Shown here piece after piece: positions 8,171 through 13,506 of a stretch of DNA of 17,992 nt (within the stretch, counting starts at the first letter, position 1; each line of letters begins with the position of its first letter). Source of the stretch: JBDSTW01 sp039914705 (lineage in GTDB: Bacteria; Pseudomonadota; Gammaproteobacteria; SURF-13); NCBI GenBank assembly GCA_039914705.1, contig JBDSOT010000023.1, forward strand, positions 1 through 17,992, given 5' to 3'. The position numbers and the translations under genes were made by a program. The notes under the pieces are model-generated. The model was not told the origin of the DNA, searched no databases, and saw nothing but the letters and a program-made list of their open reading frames with translations.

Positions 8171-8512
8171 TTACTTCGCTCTCCGATCTTTTACATTGCG
8201 CCGCCGCTCGGTGATGATATGCTTATCTTTATTTACATGGCTCTCTGGAGGCCGCCCCAGCCGACGGTTTGGCAAGCCGAGTTCGTTATAGCGTTCGGGC
8301 CAGATAGTTTGCGGTAACAAACCGATCTTTTCGGCTATCACGCGCTCCATGCGAGGGTAAGGCTTAACCAGCGCCAGCCTTGCAGCCGCGCGCGTCACGC
8401 CATGCTCACGCCCAATATCACCTAACGAAATGCCGCGAAGGTCGAGCTGATATTTAATCCAGGCGCGCCGTTGGTTTTGATCTAAAGGTATTAGGATGTT
8501 AAAACTTGCCAT
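8171..8512 (-). CDS. Ner/Nlp-like helix-turn-helix regulator of a Mu-type phage
   Basis: The 113-residue DNA-binding protein carries a Ner-type helix-turn-helix at about residues 28-75 (SLGDIGREHGVTRAAARLAL, then YPRMERVIAEKIGL). It is followed by the family's hallmark QTIWPERY, which is close to the usual IWPSRY. Ner proteins of Mu-like phages turn down the early promoter and the repressor promoter. The Arg/Lys-rich tail after residue 80 is longer than in Mu Ner and looks disordered. It is divergent from an S24 repressor with palindromic operators between them, the classic layout of a phage switch. The start at 8512 has no ribosome-binding site, and the best promoter would begin transcription at or next to the AUG, so the mRNA may be leaderless. 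Confidence 0.82.
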   Translation of the reverse strand: MASFNILIPLDQNQRRAWIKYQLDLRGISLGDIGREHGVTRAAARLALVKPYPRMERVIAEKIGLLPQTIWPERYNELGLPNRRLGRPPESHVNKDKHIITERRRNVKDRRAK

Positions 8513-8519
8513 GCGAATA

Positions 8520-8549
8520 ACTATAGCCTAGTTAAATAGGCTATGTCAA
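8520..8549 (-). promoter_or_regulatory. strong sigma-70 promoter for the Ner-like gene
   Basis: On the - strand the -35 box is a perfect TTGACA (8549-8544). After an 18-nt spacer comes TATAGT (8525-8520). The predicted start of transcription is about 8513, directly at the ATG at 8512. Confidence 0.65.
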
Positions 8550-8563
8550 CTATTTAAATAGTT
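8523..8563. promoter_or_regulatory. two palindromic operators between repressor and Ner-like genes
   Basis: The first palindrome has arms ATAGCCTA (8523-8530) and TAGGCTAT (8537-8544) with a 6-nt centre; it fills the promoter spacer and touches both boxes. The second is the perfect 16-bp palindrome AACTATTTAAATAGTT (8548-8563), overlapping the upstream end of the -35 box. Their different sequences fit two different proteins, plausibly the S24 repressor and the Ner-like protein, but which binds which cannot be read from sequence. Confidence 0.65.
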
Positions 8564-8666
8564 CAATTACTACCCCCACTTTTTGCTGGTCGTAAAAATT
8601 GTTTAATGCAAAAGTTTATACAAAACAATAGATATGGGTATAAGTTGTTGCTCAAACAAAGAAGGG

Positions 8667-9548
8667 ATGATGGAAAAAAAAGCCAAGCATACGCCTAAAA
8701 AACTAGGCGAATTTATGCGAGTCCAACGTGAGGCTCGTAATATGGGCATTGAGGCAATGGCTCGCTGTGTCGGTGTAAATAAAAATACGCTGGGTGGCTA
8801 CGAGCGCAGTGAACGGTTGCCTGATATCGAGTTCCTGGCCGAGTTTGCCCTGGCAACAGACTCAGACTTTCAACAATTATTAGCGTTGCGTCTGAATGGA
8901 AGCAAGGCACCAGCTGTACATAAATCTCTCGGGCTTTTAGGTCTTATAAATACGCAGAGAGACAAAGGGAACCAATACACACTTCAGGAGACGGCGCTCG
9001 ACTACAACCTCGATGCTGATGGATTGCGCAAACATTTAATAGATGTGTCCACGCAAGCTTTGCATAGCGACAGGCAAGGGGACAACGCACCCGAGGCTGC
9101 CCGCTCACGACGCTCCGATGATGAATACACTTCTATACCTTCATATGGCGTGGCTACCCAGGATAGCCGTGGTGATGAAATCCATAGCGATGATAAGTCC
9201 GTCGTCGATGCTTTAGTCTTTAAACGCGCCTGGATTAGGACAGAACTTCACGCCCAACCTGCCGACCTGTTACTCATGTACGTAGATGGGGATAGTATGG
9301 AAGCTAGGATCAGGTCGGGCGATGTCGTTCTCCTGGATAGGCGAGATACCACCGCACAGCGTGATGGCGTCTATGTTTTGCGCCTTGATGGCGCGTTATT
9401 GATAAAGAGATTGCAGCGTCTGCCGGGTGGCTCCATTGAAGTAACGAGTGAAAATGAAGCGTACAAGCCTTTCACGATTGCCCTGGAAGACTTGGCGCTC
9501 GATTTTACTATCATTGGCCGCGTTGTATGGGTGGGTGGCCGCCTATAG
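8667..9548 (+). CDS. S24-family phage repressor (Mu-like c/cI-type, XRE helix-turn-helix plus peptidase S24 domain)
   Basis: The frame is open from ATG 8634 (304 residues). I prefer the ATG pair at 8667/8670 because AAGAAGG lies just before it and nothing resembles a ribosome-binding site before 8634. Numbered from 8634, residues about 24-85 form an XRE helix-turn-helix (MGIEAMARCVGVNKNTLGGY). Residues about 205-304 form the S24 domain, with catalytic-type Ser221 in VDGDSMEARI and Lys258 in LLIKRL. Such proteins repress lytic genes of transposable or lambdoid phages and dimerise through the S24 domain. The linker shows no clear Ala-Gly cleavage site, so RecA-dependent self-cleavage is doubtful. 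It is divergent from the Ner-like gene and has no phage structural genes nearby. Confidence 0.88.
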   Translation: MMEKKAKHTPKKLGEFMRVQREARNMGIEAMARCVGVNKNTLGGYERSERLPDIEFLAEFALATDSDFQQLLALRLNGSKAPAVHKSLGLLGLINTQRDKGNQYTLQETALDYNLDADGLRKHLIDVSTQALHSDRQGDNAPEAARSRRSDDEYTSIPSYGVATQDSRGDEIHSDDKSVVDALVFKRAWIRTELHAQPADLLLMYVDGDSMEARIRSGDVVLLDRRDTTAQRDGVYVLRLDGALLIKRLQRLPGGSIEVTSENEAYKPFTIALEDLALDFTIIGRVVWVGGRL

Positions 9549-9583
9549 CAAAGTGCCCAGAAGAGTACTCTCGTCGGAAATAA

Positions 9584-9676
9584 GGTGATGTATCAGTTTG
9601 AATTTTGATTGTACAAATACTCTGTCAAGATTGATGGTTATAATCATCCTCTTTCTTTTCAAATTGATACACCACC
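9584..9676. promoter_or_regulatory. 19-bp inverted repeat flanking the flavoprotein promoter region
   Basis: GGTGATGTATCAGTTTGAA (9584-9602) and TTCAAATTGATACACCACC (9658-9676) are inverted copies matching at 17 of 19 positions, 55 nt apart. A TATAAT box (9639-9644) lies between them inside a smaller near-palindrome (GATGGTTATAATCATC, 7 of 8 pairs). The second arm ends 20 nt before the flavoprotein start codon. It could be a pair of operator sites or a long stem in the leader; no -35 box fits well. Confidence 0.6.
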
Positions 9677-9696
9677 AGAAATAAGGATATTCATCA

Positions 9697-10590
9697 ATGT
9701 ACGACACCATTATTGTGGGCGGTGGACCCGCTGGCCTCAGCGCGGCGCTCATTCTCGGACGTTGCCGCCGAAGGGTTCTGGTCTGTGACTCGGGACAACC
9801 ACGCAATGCTGCCTCGCATGCGATGCACGGATTTTTAACACGCGACGGTATTCACCCCGCTGAATTTCTGCGCACCGCGCGTGAAGAGCTAGGTACGTAT
9901 GATGTTGAACTGCGCGCCATTCAGGTCAGCGAGGCACGTCGTGATGGCGTGGGGTTTGAAGTGACATTGGAAGATGGGACGCGCTTACAATGTCGCAAGC
10001 TACTGCTGGCGACAGGGATCGTTGATCGCGTGCCGAACCTGGAAGGTTTTGAACCGCTGTATGGCCACAGTGTGCATCATTGCCCGTATTGCGACGGTTG
10101 GGAGGTGCGCGATCAGCCGTTGGCCGTATACGGGCGCGGCAAACACGGGCTGATGTTTTCGCTGACGATGCGCCGCTGGAGCCAGGATTTAATTTTATTT
10201 ACCGATGGCCCTGCGCTACTGAGAAAGTCCGAACGGGAAAAATTAAAACACCTTGAAATCAAGCTTTGCGAAACACGCATCGCACGTCTGGAAGGAACCG
10301 AGGGTAAGCTTGAACGCATTGTGCTGGTTACCGATGAGATAATTGCGCGGCGCGCGCTGTTCTTTACGCTGGGCTGGAATCAACGCTCTGACCTTGCCGC
10401 GAGGCTCGGCTGTAAATTGACCCGCAAGGCCGGCGTGCACTGCAACAAACTCGGTGAGACCTGTGTGCCCGGCCTTTACGTGGCAGGGGATACATCACGT
10501 GATGTGCAGTTGGTTATTGTTGCAGCCGCGGAGGGTACGAAGGCCGCGTTTGCGATCAACACGGCCCTGCAAAAACAGGATTGTGCTTAG
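9697..10590 (+). CDS. thioredoxin-reductase-like NAD(P)/FAD-dependent oxidoreductase
   Basis: This 297-residue cytoplasmic flavoprotein starts at ATG 9697 with AAGGA upstream. The FAD-binding GGGPAG motif is at residues 8-13, with the signature DSGQPRNAASHAMHG after it. The redox pair CPYC is at residues 129-132, in HHCPYCDGWE. A second Rossmann-like motif (VYGRGKHG) follows, and the FAD-proximal tail GLYVAGDTSRDVQLVIVAA closes the fold. The usual HRR-type NADPH ribose-phosphate motif of TrxB is not visible, so the electron donor and partner are uncertain. It belongs to the TrxB-like group with the CPYCDGWE signature rather than the housekeeping thioredoxin reductase. It is a single gene, convergent with folD. 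Confidence 0.88.
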   Translation: MYDTIIVGGGPAGLSAALILGRCRRRVLVCDSGQPRNAASHAMHGFLTRDGIHPAEFLRTAREELGTYDVELRAIQVSEARRDGVGFEVTLEDGTRLQCRKLLLATGIVDRVPNLEGFEPLYGHSVHHCPYCDGWEVRDQPLAVYGRGKHGLMFSLTMRRWSQDLILFTDGPALLRKSEREKLKHLEIKLCETRIARLEGTEGKLERIVLVTDEIIARRALFFTLGWNQRSDLAARLGCKLTRKAGVHCNKLGETCVPGLYVAGDTSRDVQLVIVAAAEGTKAAFAINTALQKQDCA

Positions 10591-10600
10591 CGGGGCTAAA

Positions 10601-10680
10601 GGGCAGCGCCCATCGAATAATGAATTGGAAGGTGGGCAGTGCCCACCCTACAACTGCATTCCCGCAAGGGGAGAAGGAAC
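10601..10680. repeat. intergenic palindromes between the flavoprotein gene and folD
   Basis: Two short stems occur: GGGC-AGC-GCCC (10601-10611) and GGTGGGC-AGT-GCCCACC (10631-10647, followed by CTAC). The second type is a common dispersed repeat in Gammaproteobacteria. A third piece, TTCCCGCAAGGGGAG (about 10660-10674), resembles the CCC...GGGAG repeats elsewhere in the window. They sit between convergent genes and could help to stop transcription, but no T tract follows. Confidence 0.6.
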
Positions 10681-10697
10681 GAAAGGCAATGAGTAAC

Positions 10698-11552
10698 TTA
10701 ACGATGAAAATTCTCTGTTGCATGAAGAGTGTTTTGTAATAAGGTGGCGACGGTCATCGGCCCGACGCCGCCGGGTACCGGGGTGATCCAGCCGGCGCGT
10801 TGTCTGGCTACTTCGAATTCCACGTCGCCACTGAGGTCGCCGTTTTCATCACGGGTCGTGCCTACGTCAATTACAATAGCCCCCGGTTTGATCCACGTGC
10901 CCTTGATGAAGCGGGGCTTGCCGACGGCGGATACTAAAATATCGGCGCGTCCCACCTGTTCAGCCAGATCCTGGGTAAAGCGATGACATACGGTCAGCGT
11001 GCACCCGGCCATTAATAATTCAAGCGCCATCGGTCGTCCAACAATATTCGATGCCCCGACCACCACCGCATGCTTGCCACGCAGTGGCTGGCCGACGCTC
11101 TCCAGCAAGGTCATCACGCCCAGCGGCGTGCACGGCCGCAGCAAGGGCATGCGCAGGGCGAGGCGGCCCACGTTGTAGGGATGAAAACCGTCTACGTCTT
11201 TGCCGGGGTGGATGCGCTCGATGACGGTCTCGCTGTCAATGTGTGCGGGCAAGGGCAGTTGCACCAGAATACCGTCCACCTCCGGATTGCGGTTCAGATC
11301 GTCGATGAGCGCTAACAGTTCGTCCTGTTGAGTGGCCGTCGGCATATCATAAGCCAGCGAGAAGATGCCGACTTCCTGGCAGGCCCGGCGTTTGCTGGCG
11401 ACATACACCTCCGAGGCCGGGTCTTTGCCGACCAGAACCACGGCCAGGCCGGGGACGCGCAGATTTGCCGCCAGACGCTGCTGGACGCGTTGTTTCAGGG
11501 TTTGACGCAAGTGGGCGGCAATCGCCTTGCCGTCGATAATGTGAGCGCTCAT
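10698..11552 (-). CDS. folD: bifunctional methylenetetrahydrofolate dehydrogenase / methenyltetrahydrofolate cyclohydrolase FolD
   Basis: This 284-residue cytoplasmic enzyme of one-carbon metabolism interconverts 5,10-methylene- and 10-formyl-tetrahydrofolate using NADP. Tyr50 and Lys54 (YVASK), Gln98 (LVQLPLP) and Asp121 (GKDVDGFHP) fall at exactly the residue numbers of the active site of E. coli FolD. The NADP-binding motif GASNIVGRPM at 166-175 and the following CHRFT are the E. coli-type variant. The C-terminal PVPGGVGPMTVATL signature is present. The length is standard and the start at 11552 gives the expected N-terminus. It is monocistronic on the - strand, convergent with the flavoprotein gene and divergent from the tRNA cluster. 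Confidence 0.97.
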   Translation of the reverse strand: MSAHIIDGKAIAAHLRQTLKQRVQQRLAANLRVPGLAVVLVGKDPASEVYVASKRRACQEVGIFSLAYDMPTATQQDELLALIDDLNRNPEVDGILVQLPLPAHIDSETVIERIHPGKDVDGFHPYNVGRLALRMPLLRPCTPLGVMTLLESVGQPLRGKHAVVVGASNIVGRPMALELLMAGCTLTVCHRFTQDLAEQVGRADILVSAVGKPRFIKGTWIKPGAIVIDVGTTRDENGDLSGDVEFEVARQRAGWITPVPGGVGPMTVATLLQNTLHATENFHR

Positions 11553-11672
11553 GCGGTTTTTAGTTTAAATCCTGGCGTAACGACGGCATGTTTAGGATAA
11601 GGCTGTGTGACGCAATCATCTCACGCCGTCTGTCATTTCACCAAGACACCCGTGCTTGCAGGCGCTAATAAA

Positions 11673-11701
11673 TTGACGTCACAAGTGCCTGCGCGTATCA
11701 T
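11673..11701 (+). promoter_or_regulatory. possible promoter upstream of the tRNA cluster
   Basis: TTGACG (11673-11678), a 17-nt spacer and TATCAT (11696-11701) point towards tRNA-Pro, which begins about 100 bp further on. The rest of the 250-bp interval between folD and tRNA-Pro (11553-11803) shows no gene. Confidence 0.45.
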
Positions 11702-11803
11702 CGCCAACCTTATTAGCAGGCTCATCGCAGCTATTTTTCGGGCCTGGTGCTGCTACCGCATCGCGGTGGTAATTAGCAGCATCATGGCGTTTGCAACACA
11801 CAT

Positions 11804-11880
11804 CGGGGTATAGCGCAGCCTGGTAGCGCGCCTGCTTTGGGAGCAGGATGTCGAGAGTTCGAATCCCTCTACCCCGACCA
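11804..11880 (+). tRNA. tRNA-Pro (anticodon UGG)
   Basis: The 77-nt cloverleaf has acceptor arm CGGGGTA/TACCCCG and discriminator A, with CCA encoded. The anticodon stem CCTGC/GCAGG encloses the loop TTTGGGA, so the anticodon is TGG (11838-11840). The T-arm GAGAG-TTCGAAT-CCCTC is intact. Confidence 0.97.
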
Positions 11881-11957
11881 TACAACAGGTGATGAATAAC
11901 GCCCTTCAAGCAGTAAACCGTGATCCGTGCCGGAGCAAAAGCCGGTTTTACGCTGGT

Positions 11958-11986
11958 TTGTCATGTCGCCAGCTGCTTGCTATTGT
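11958..11986 (+). promoter_or_regulatory. promoter for tRNA-Arg
   Basis: TTGTCA (11958-11963), a 17-nt spacer and TATTGT (11981-11986) end 19 nt before tRNA-Arg. The start of transcription would be about 11993, leaving a short 5' leader. Confidence 0.5.
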
Positions 11987-12005
11987 TACTCGTCACCAAA
12001 GCCAT

Positions 12006-12082
12006 GCGCCCGTAGCTCATCCGGATAGAGCATCGGCCTTCTAAGCCGAGGGTAGCAGGTTCGAGTCCTGCCGGGCGCACCA
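12006..12082 (+). tRNA. tRNA-Arg (anticodon UCU)
   Basis: This is a 77-nt cloverleaf with acceptor GCGCCCG/CGGGCGC, discriminator A and encoded CCA. The anticodon stem TCGGC/GCCGA holds the loop CTTCTAA, anticodon TCT, decoding AGA. The T-loop is TTCGAGT. Confidence 0.97.
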
Positions 12083-12141
12083 CCTTGCAGTACTGACAGC
12101 TAGTTTTACACCGGCAAGTATAGTTTGGGCGGCTGTTATCT

Positions 12142-12147
12142 TATAAT
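12142..12147 (+). promoter_or_regulatory. possible -10 box upstream of the tRNA-His region
   Basis: A perfect TATAAT occurs 40 bp before the tRNA-His 5' fragment, with a G-rich stretch (GGGCGG) upstream but no good -35 box. Transcription from here would cover the fragment, the insert and tRNA-His. Confidence 0.35.
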
Positions 12148-12187
12148 ATTTACCCTATCGCCAGGATGGCAACGATAATGTTTTATG

Positions 12188-12206
12188 GTGGGCGTAGCTC
12201 AGTTGG
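12188..12206 (+). pseudogene. 19-nt 5' fragment of tRNA-His
   Basis: GTGGGCGTAGCTCAGTTGG equals the first 19 nt of the intact tRNA-His at 12303. The 24 nt before it are also identical to those before the intact gene, so 12164-12206 and 12279-12321 are a perfect 43-bp direct repeat with a 115-bp period. Confidence 0.9.
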
Positions 12207-12302
12207 GCGAGATGCGAAGCATCAAGCGCCCAGCCGGGAGCTGGGCAGGTATTGGATAGAGAATTGAAGTTGCGCCAGGGATGGCAACGATAATGTTTTA
12301 TG
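12207..12302 (+). repeat. 96-bp insert between tRNA-His 5' fragment and intact tRNA-His
   Basis: It starts GCGAGAT and ends with TGAAGTTGCGCCAGGGATGGC plus 17 further nt. Inside are GATGC/GCATC (12211-12223), GCCCAGC/GCTGGGC around CGGGA (12228-12246) and GCCA-GGGA-TGGC (12274-12285). Start, middle hairpin and end correspond to the insert before tRNA-Lys. It has no coding capacity. Confidence 0.75.
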
Positions 12303-12378
12303 GTGGGCGTAGCTCAGTTGGTAGAGCCCCGGATTGTGATTCCGGTTGTCGTGGGTTCGAGCCCCATCGCTCACCCCA
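12303..12378 (+). tRNA. tRNA-His (anticodon GUG)
   Basis: The 76-nt cloverleaf has acceptor GTGGGCG/CGCTCAC. The extra G at position -1 (12302) faces discriminator C73, as is specific for tRNA-His. The anticodon stem CCGGA/TCCGG holds the loop TTGTGAT with anticodon GTG. CCA is encoded. Confidence 0.97.
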
Positions 12379-12402
12379 CCTTTGCAAGGGTACGCAGCGT
12401 TG

Positions 12403-12447
12403 CCCTCATCCCCATCCCTTCTCCCGTGGGGAGAAGGGGGCGAGCCG
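12403..12447. repeat. dispersed palindromic repeat between tRNA-His and tRNA-Lys
   Basis: CCCTTCTCCC (12416-12425) pairs perfectly with GGGAGAAGGG (12429-12438) around GTG, flanked by CCCTCATCCCCAT and GGCGAG. It is related to the pair at 6911-6995. It could also weaken read-through from tRNA-His to tRNA-Lys. Confidence 0.7.
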
Positions 12448-12474
12448 AGGCGCTATGCGCGCTAAAATATGTTT

Positions 12475-12493
12475 GGGCCGTTAGCTCAGTTGG
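12475..12493 (+). pseudogene. 19-nt 5' fragment of tRNA-Lys
   Basis: GGGCCGTTAGCTCAGTTGG is identical to the first 19 nt of the intact tRNA-Lys at 12592. The break falls after the same D-loop GG as in the tRNA-His fragment. Unlike the His case, the bases before the two copies differ. Confidence 0.9.
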
Positions 12494-12591
12494 GTGAGGT
12501 AAGACGTTGCCGAATGACAGCACAGGATGTGCTGTCTGGGGTGAAGCAGTGATATGAAGTTGCGCCATGGATGGCAGCATGTGGTATATAC
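12494..12591 (+). repeat. 98-bp insert between tRNA-Lys 5' fragment and intact tRNA-Lys
   Basis: It starts GTGAGGT, like GCGAGAT in the His insert. It has an 8-bp perfect hairpin GACAGCAC/GTGCTGTC around AGGAT (12516-12536) and carries TGAAGTTGCGCCATGGATGGC near the end, differing by one base from the His copy over that stretch. It has no coding capacity. Confidence 0.75.
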
Positions 12592-12667
12592 GGGCCGTTA
12601 GCTCAGTTGGTAGAGCAGCTGACTCTTAATCAGTAGGTCGTTGGTTCGACCCCAACACGGCCCACCA
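12592..12667 (+). tRNA. tRNA-Lys (anticodon CUU)
   Basis: The 76-nt cloverleaf has acceptor GGGCCGT/ACGGCCC, discriminator A and encoded CCA. The anticodon stem GCTGA/TCAGT holds the loop CTCTTAA with anticodon CTT, decoding AAG. Confidence 0.96.
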
Positions 12668-12775
12668 TTCAATCTGTAGAAGCACTTTGCACTTTACAAA
12701 TGCAAGCATGTTCGATGTCCGCAAACCCATATTAACCCGATATTGTTTTATTCACGTAGGCAGTAAGCTAACGAC

Positions 12776-12871
12776 ATGAATATAACTAATGTAACACGCG
12801 GCCACTACTTGGAGGCCATGGGCGTTCAGGTATGGAAACAACGCACGGCTGCGGTGCATGTCCGAGGTTAG
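12776..12871 (+). pseudogene. detached N-terminal segment of the uracil-DNA glycosylase gene (ends in amber codon)
   Basis: ATG 12776 opens a 31-codon frame containing HYLEAMGVQVWKQR, which resembles the YLEAMGI-x-x-W N-terminal extension of gammaproteobacterial family 4 uracil-DNA glycosylases. It ends at TAG (12869-12871). The catalytic frame starting at ATG 12887 is in the same frame, five codons further. This is most simply one gene interrupted by a nonsense codon, with translation possibly restarting at 12887. It could instead act as a short upstream peptide. No strong ribosome-binding site precedes either start. Confidence 0.7.
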
Positions 12872-12886
12872 TCCACACAGCCGGTA

Positions 12887-13498
12887 ATGGATAATATCCT
12901 GTCAAATTCTACCGGCAGCGCCGCCGCTGACATCATGTCGCTGTCCTGGCCGGCATTGGAACAGGCAGTCAACACCTGCACGCGTTGCCGTTTATCCGAG
13001 ACACGCAGCAAGACGGTATTTGGCGTGGGCAATCGTACTGCCGAGTGGATGGTAATCGGCGAGGCCCCCGGTGCCGAGGAAGATCGTCAGGGCGAACCCT
13101 TCGTGGGCCAGGCCGGGCAATTGCTTAACGCGATGTTGAAGGCTATCGGACTGACGCGTGAAGAAGTTTATATCGCGAACATCCTGAAGAGCCGCCCCCC
13201 GCAAAACCGCGACCCGCTACCCGATGAGGTGGCCGCCTGCGAACCTTTTTTGATGCGCCAGATACAGTTGATACAGCCCAAAATTATACTTGCCGTCGGC
13301 CGCATTGCGGCGCAAAACCTGCTCAAGACCGATACCAAGGTCAGCAACATGCGTGGCAAGCGCCATGTTTATCCCGGCAGTGATATTCCCTTAGTGGTGA
13401 CTTATCACCCCGCTTATTTATTGCGCAAGCCCGCCGAGAAACGCAAGGCGTGGGAAGATTTGAAGTTCGCGGTGAGAGTATTTAAGGGTGAAGTTTAA
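12887..13498 (+). CDS. family 4 (Fe-S) uracil-DNA glycosylase, N-terminally shortened
   Basis: This 203-residue base-excision repair enzyme removes uracil from DNA. Motif 1, GEAPGAEEDRQGEPFVGQAG, and the later HPAYLL motif are intact. Cluster ligands Cys31 and Cys34 (CTRC) and Cys118 (AACEPF) are present. At the fourth ligand position, where family members have KCRPP, this protein has Ser102 (KSRPPQNRDP; codon AGC), 16 residues before Cys118 as expected. The cluster may therefore be altered or lost. The usual N-terminal extension is cut off by an in-frame TAG at 12869. Catalytic motifs look conserved, so activity is possible. rimI follows after 8 bp, suggesting co-transcription. Confidence 0.9.
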   Translation: MDNILSNSTGSAAADIMSLSWPALEQAVNTCTRCRLSETRSKTVFGVGNRTAEWMVIGEAPGAEEDRQGEPFVGQAGQLLNAMLKAIGLTREEVYIANILKSRPPQNRDPLPDEVAACEPFLMRQIQLIQPKIILAVGRIAAQNLLKTDTKVSNMRGKRHVYPGSDIPLVVTYHPAYLLRKPAEKRKAWEDLKFAVRVFKGEV

Positions 13499-13506
13499 TT
13501 TAAGCA

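Noticed and set aside
9543..9806. 87-codon frame on the - strand across the flavoprotein start
   Set aside because: It crosses the promoter and the conserved FAD motif of the opposite gene and has no independent support.
11607..11813. 68-codon frame between folD and tRNA-Pro
   Set aside because: It has no ribosome-binding site, overlaps the tRNA start and a promoter candidate, and has no recognisable motif.
11924..11950. Terminator between tRNA-Pro and tRNA-Arg (CCGG...CCGG then TTTTA)
   Set aside because: The stem is only 4-5 bp with an 8-nt loop, and the T run is short; too weak to call.
12281..12497. Two overlapping open frames over tRNA-His and the following repeat
   Set aside because: They run through a perfect tRNA and a palindromic repeat; the translated peptides only reflect RNA-gene sequence.
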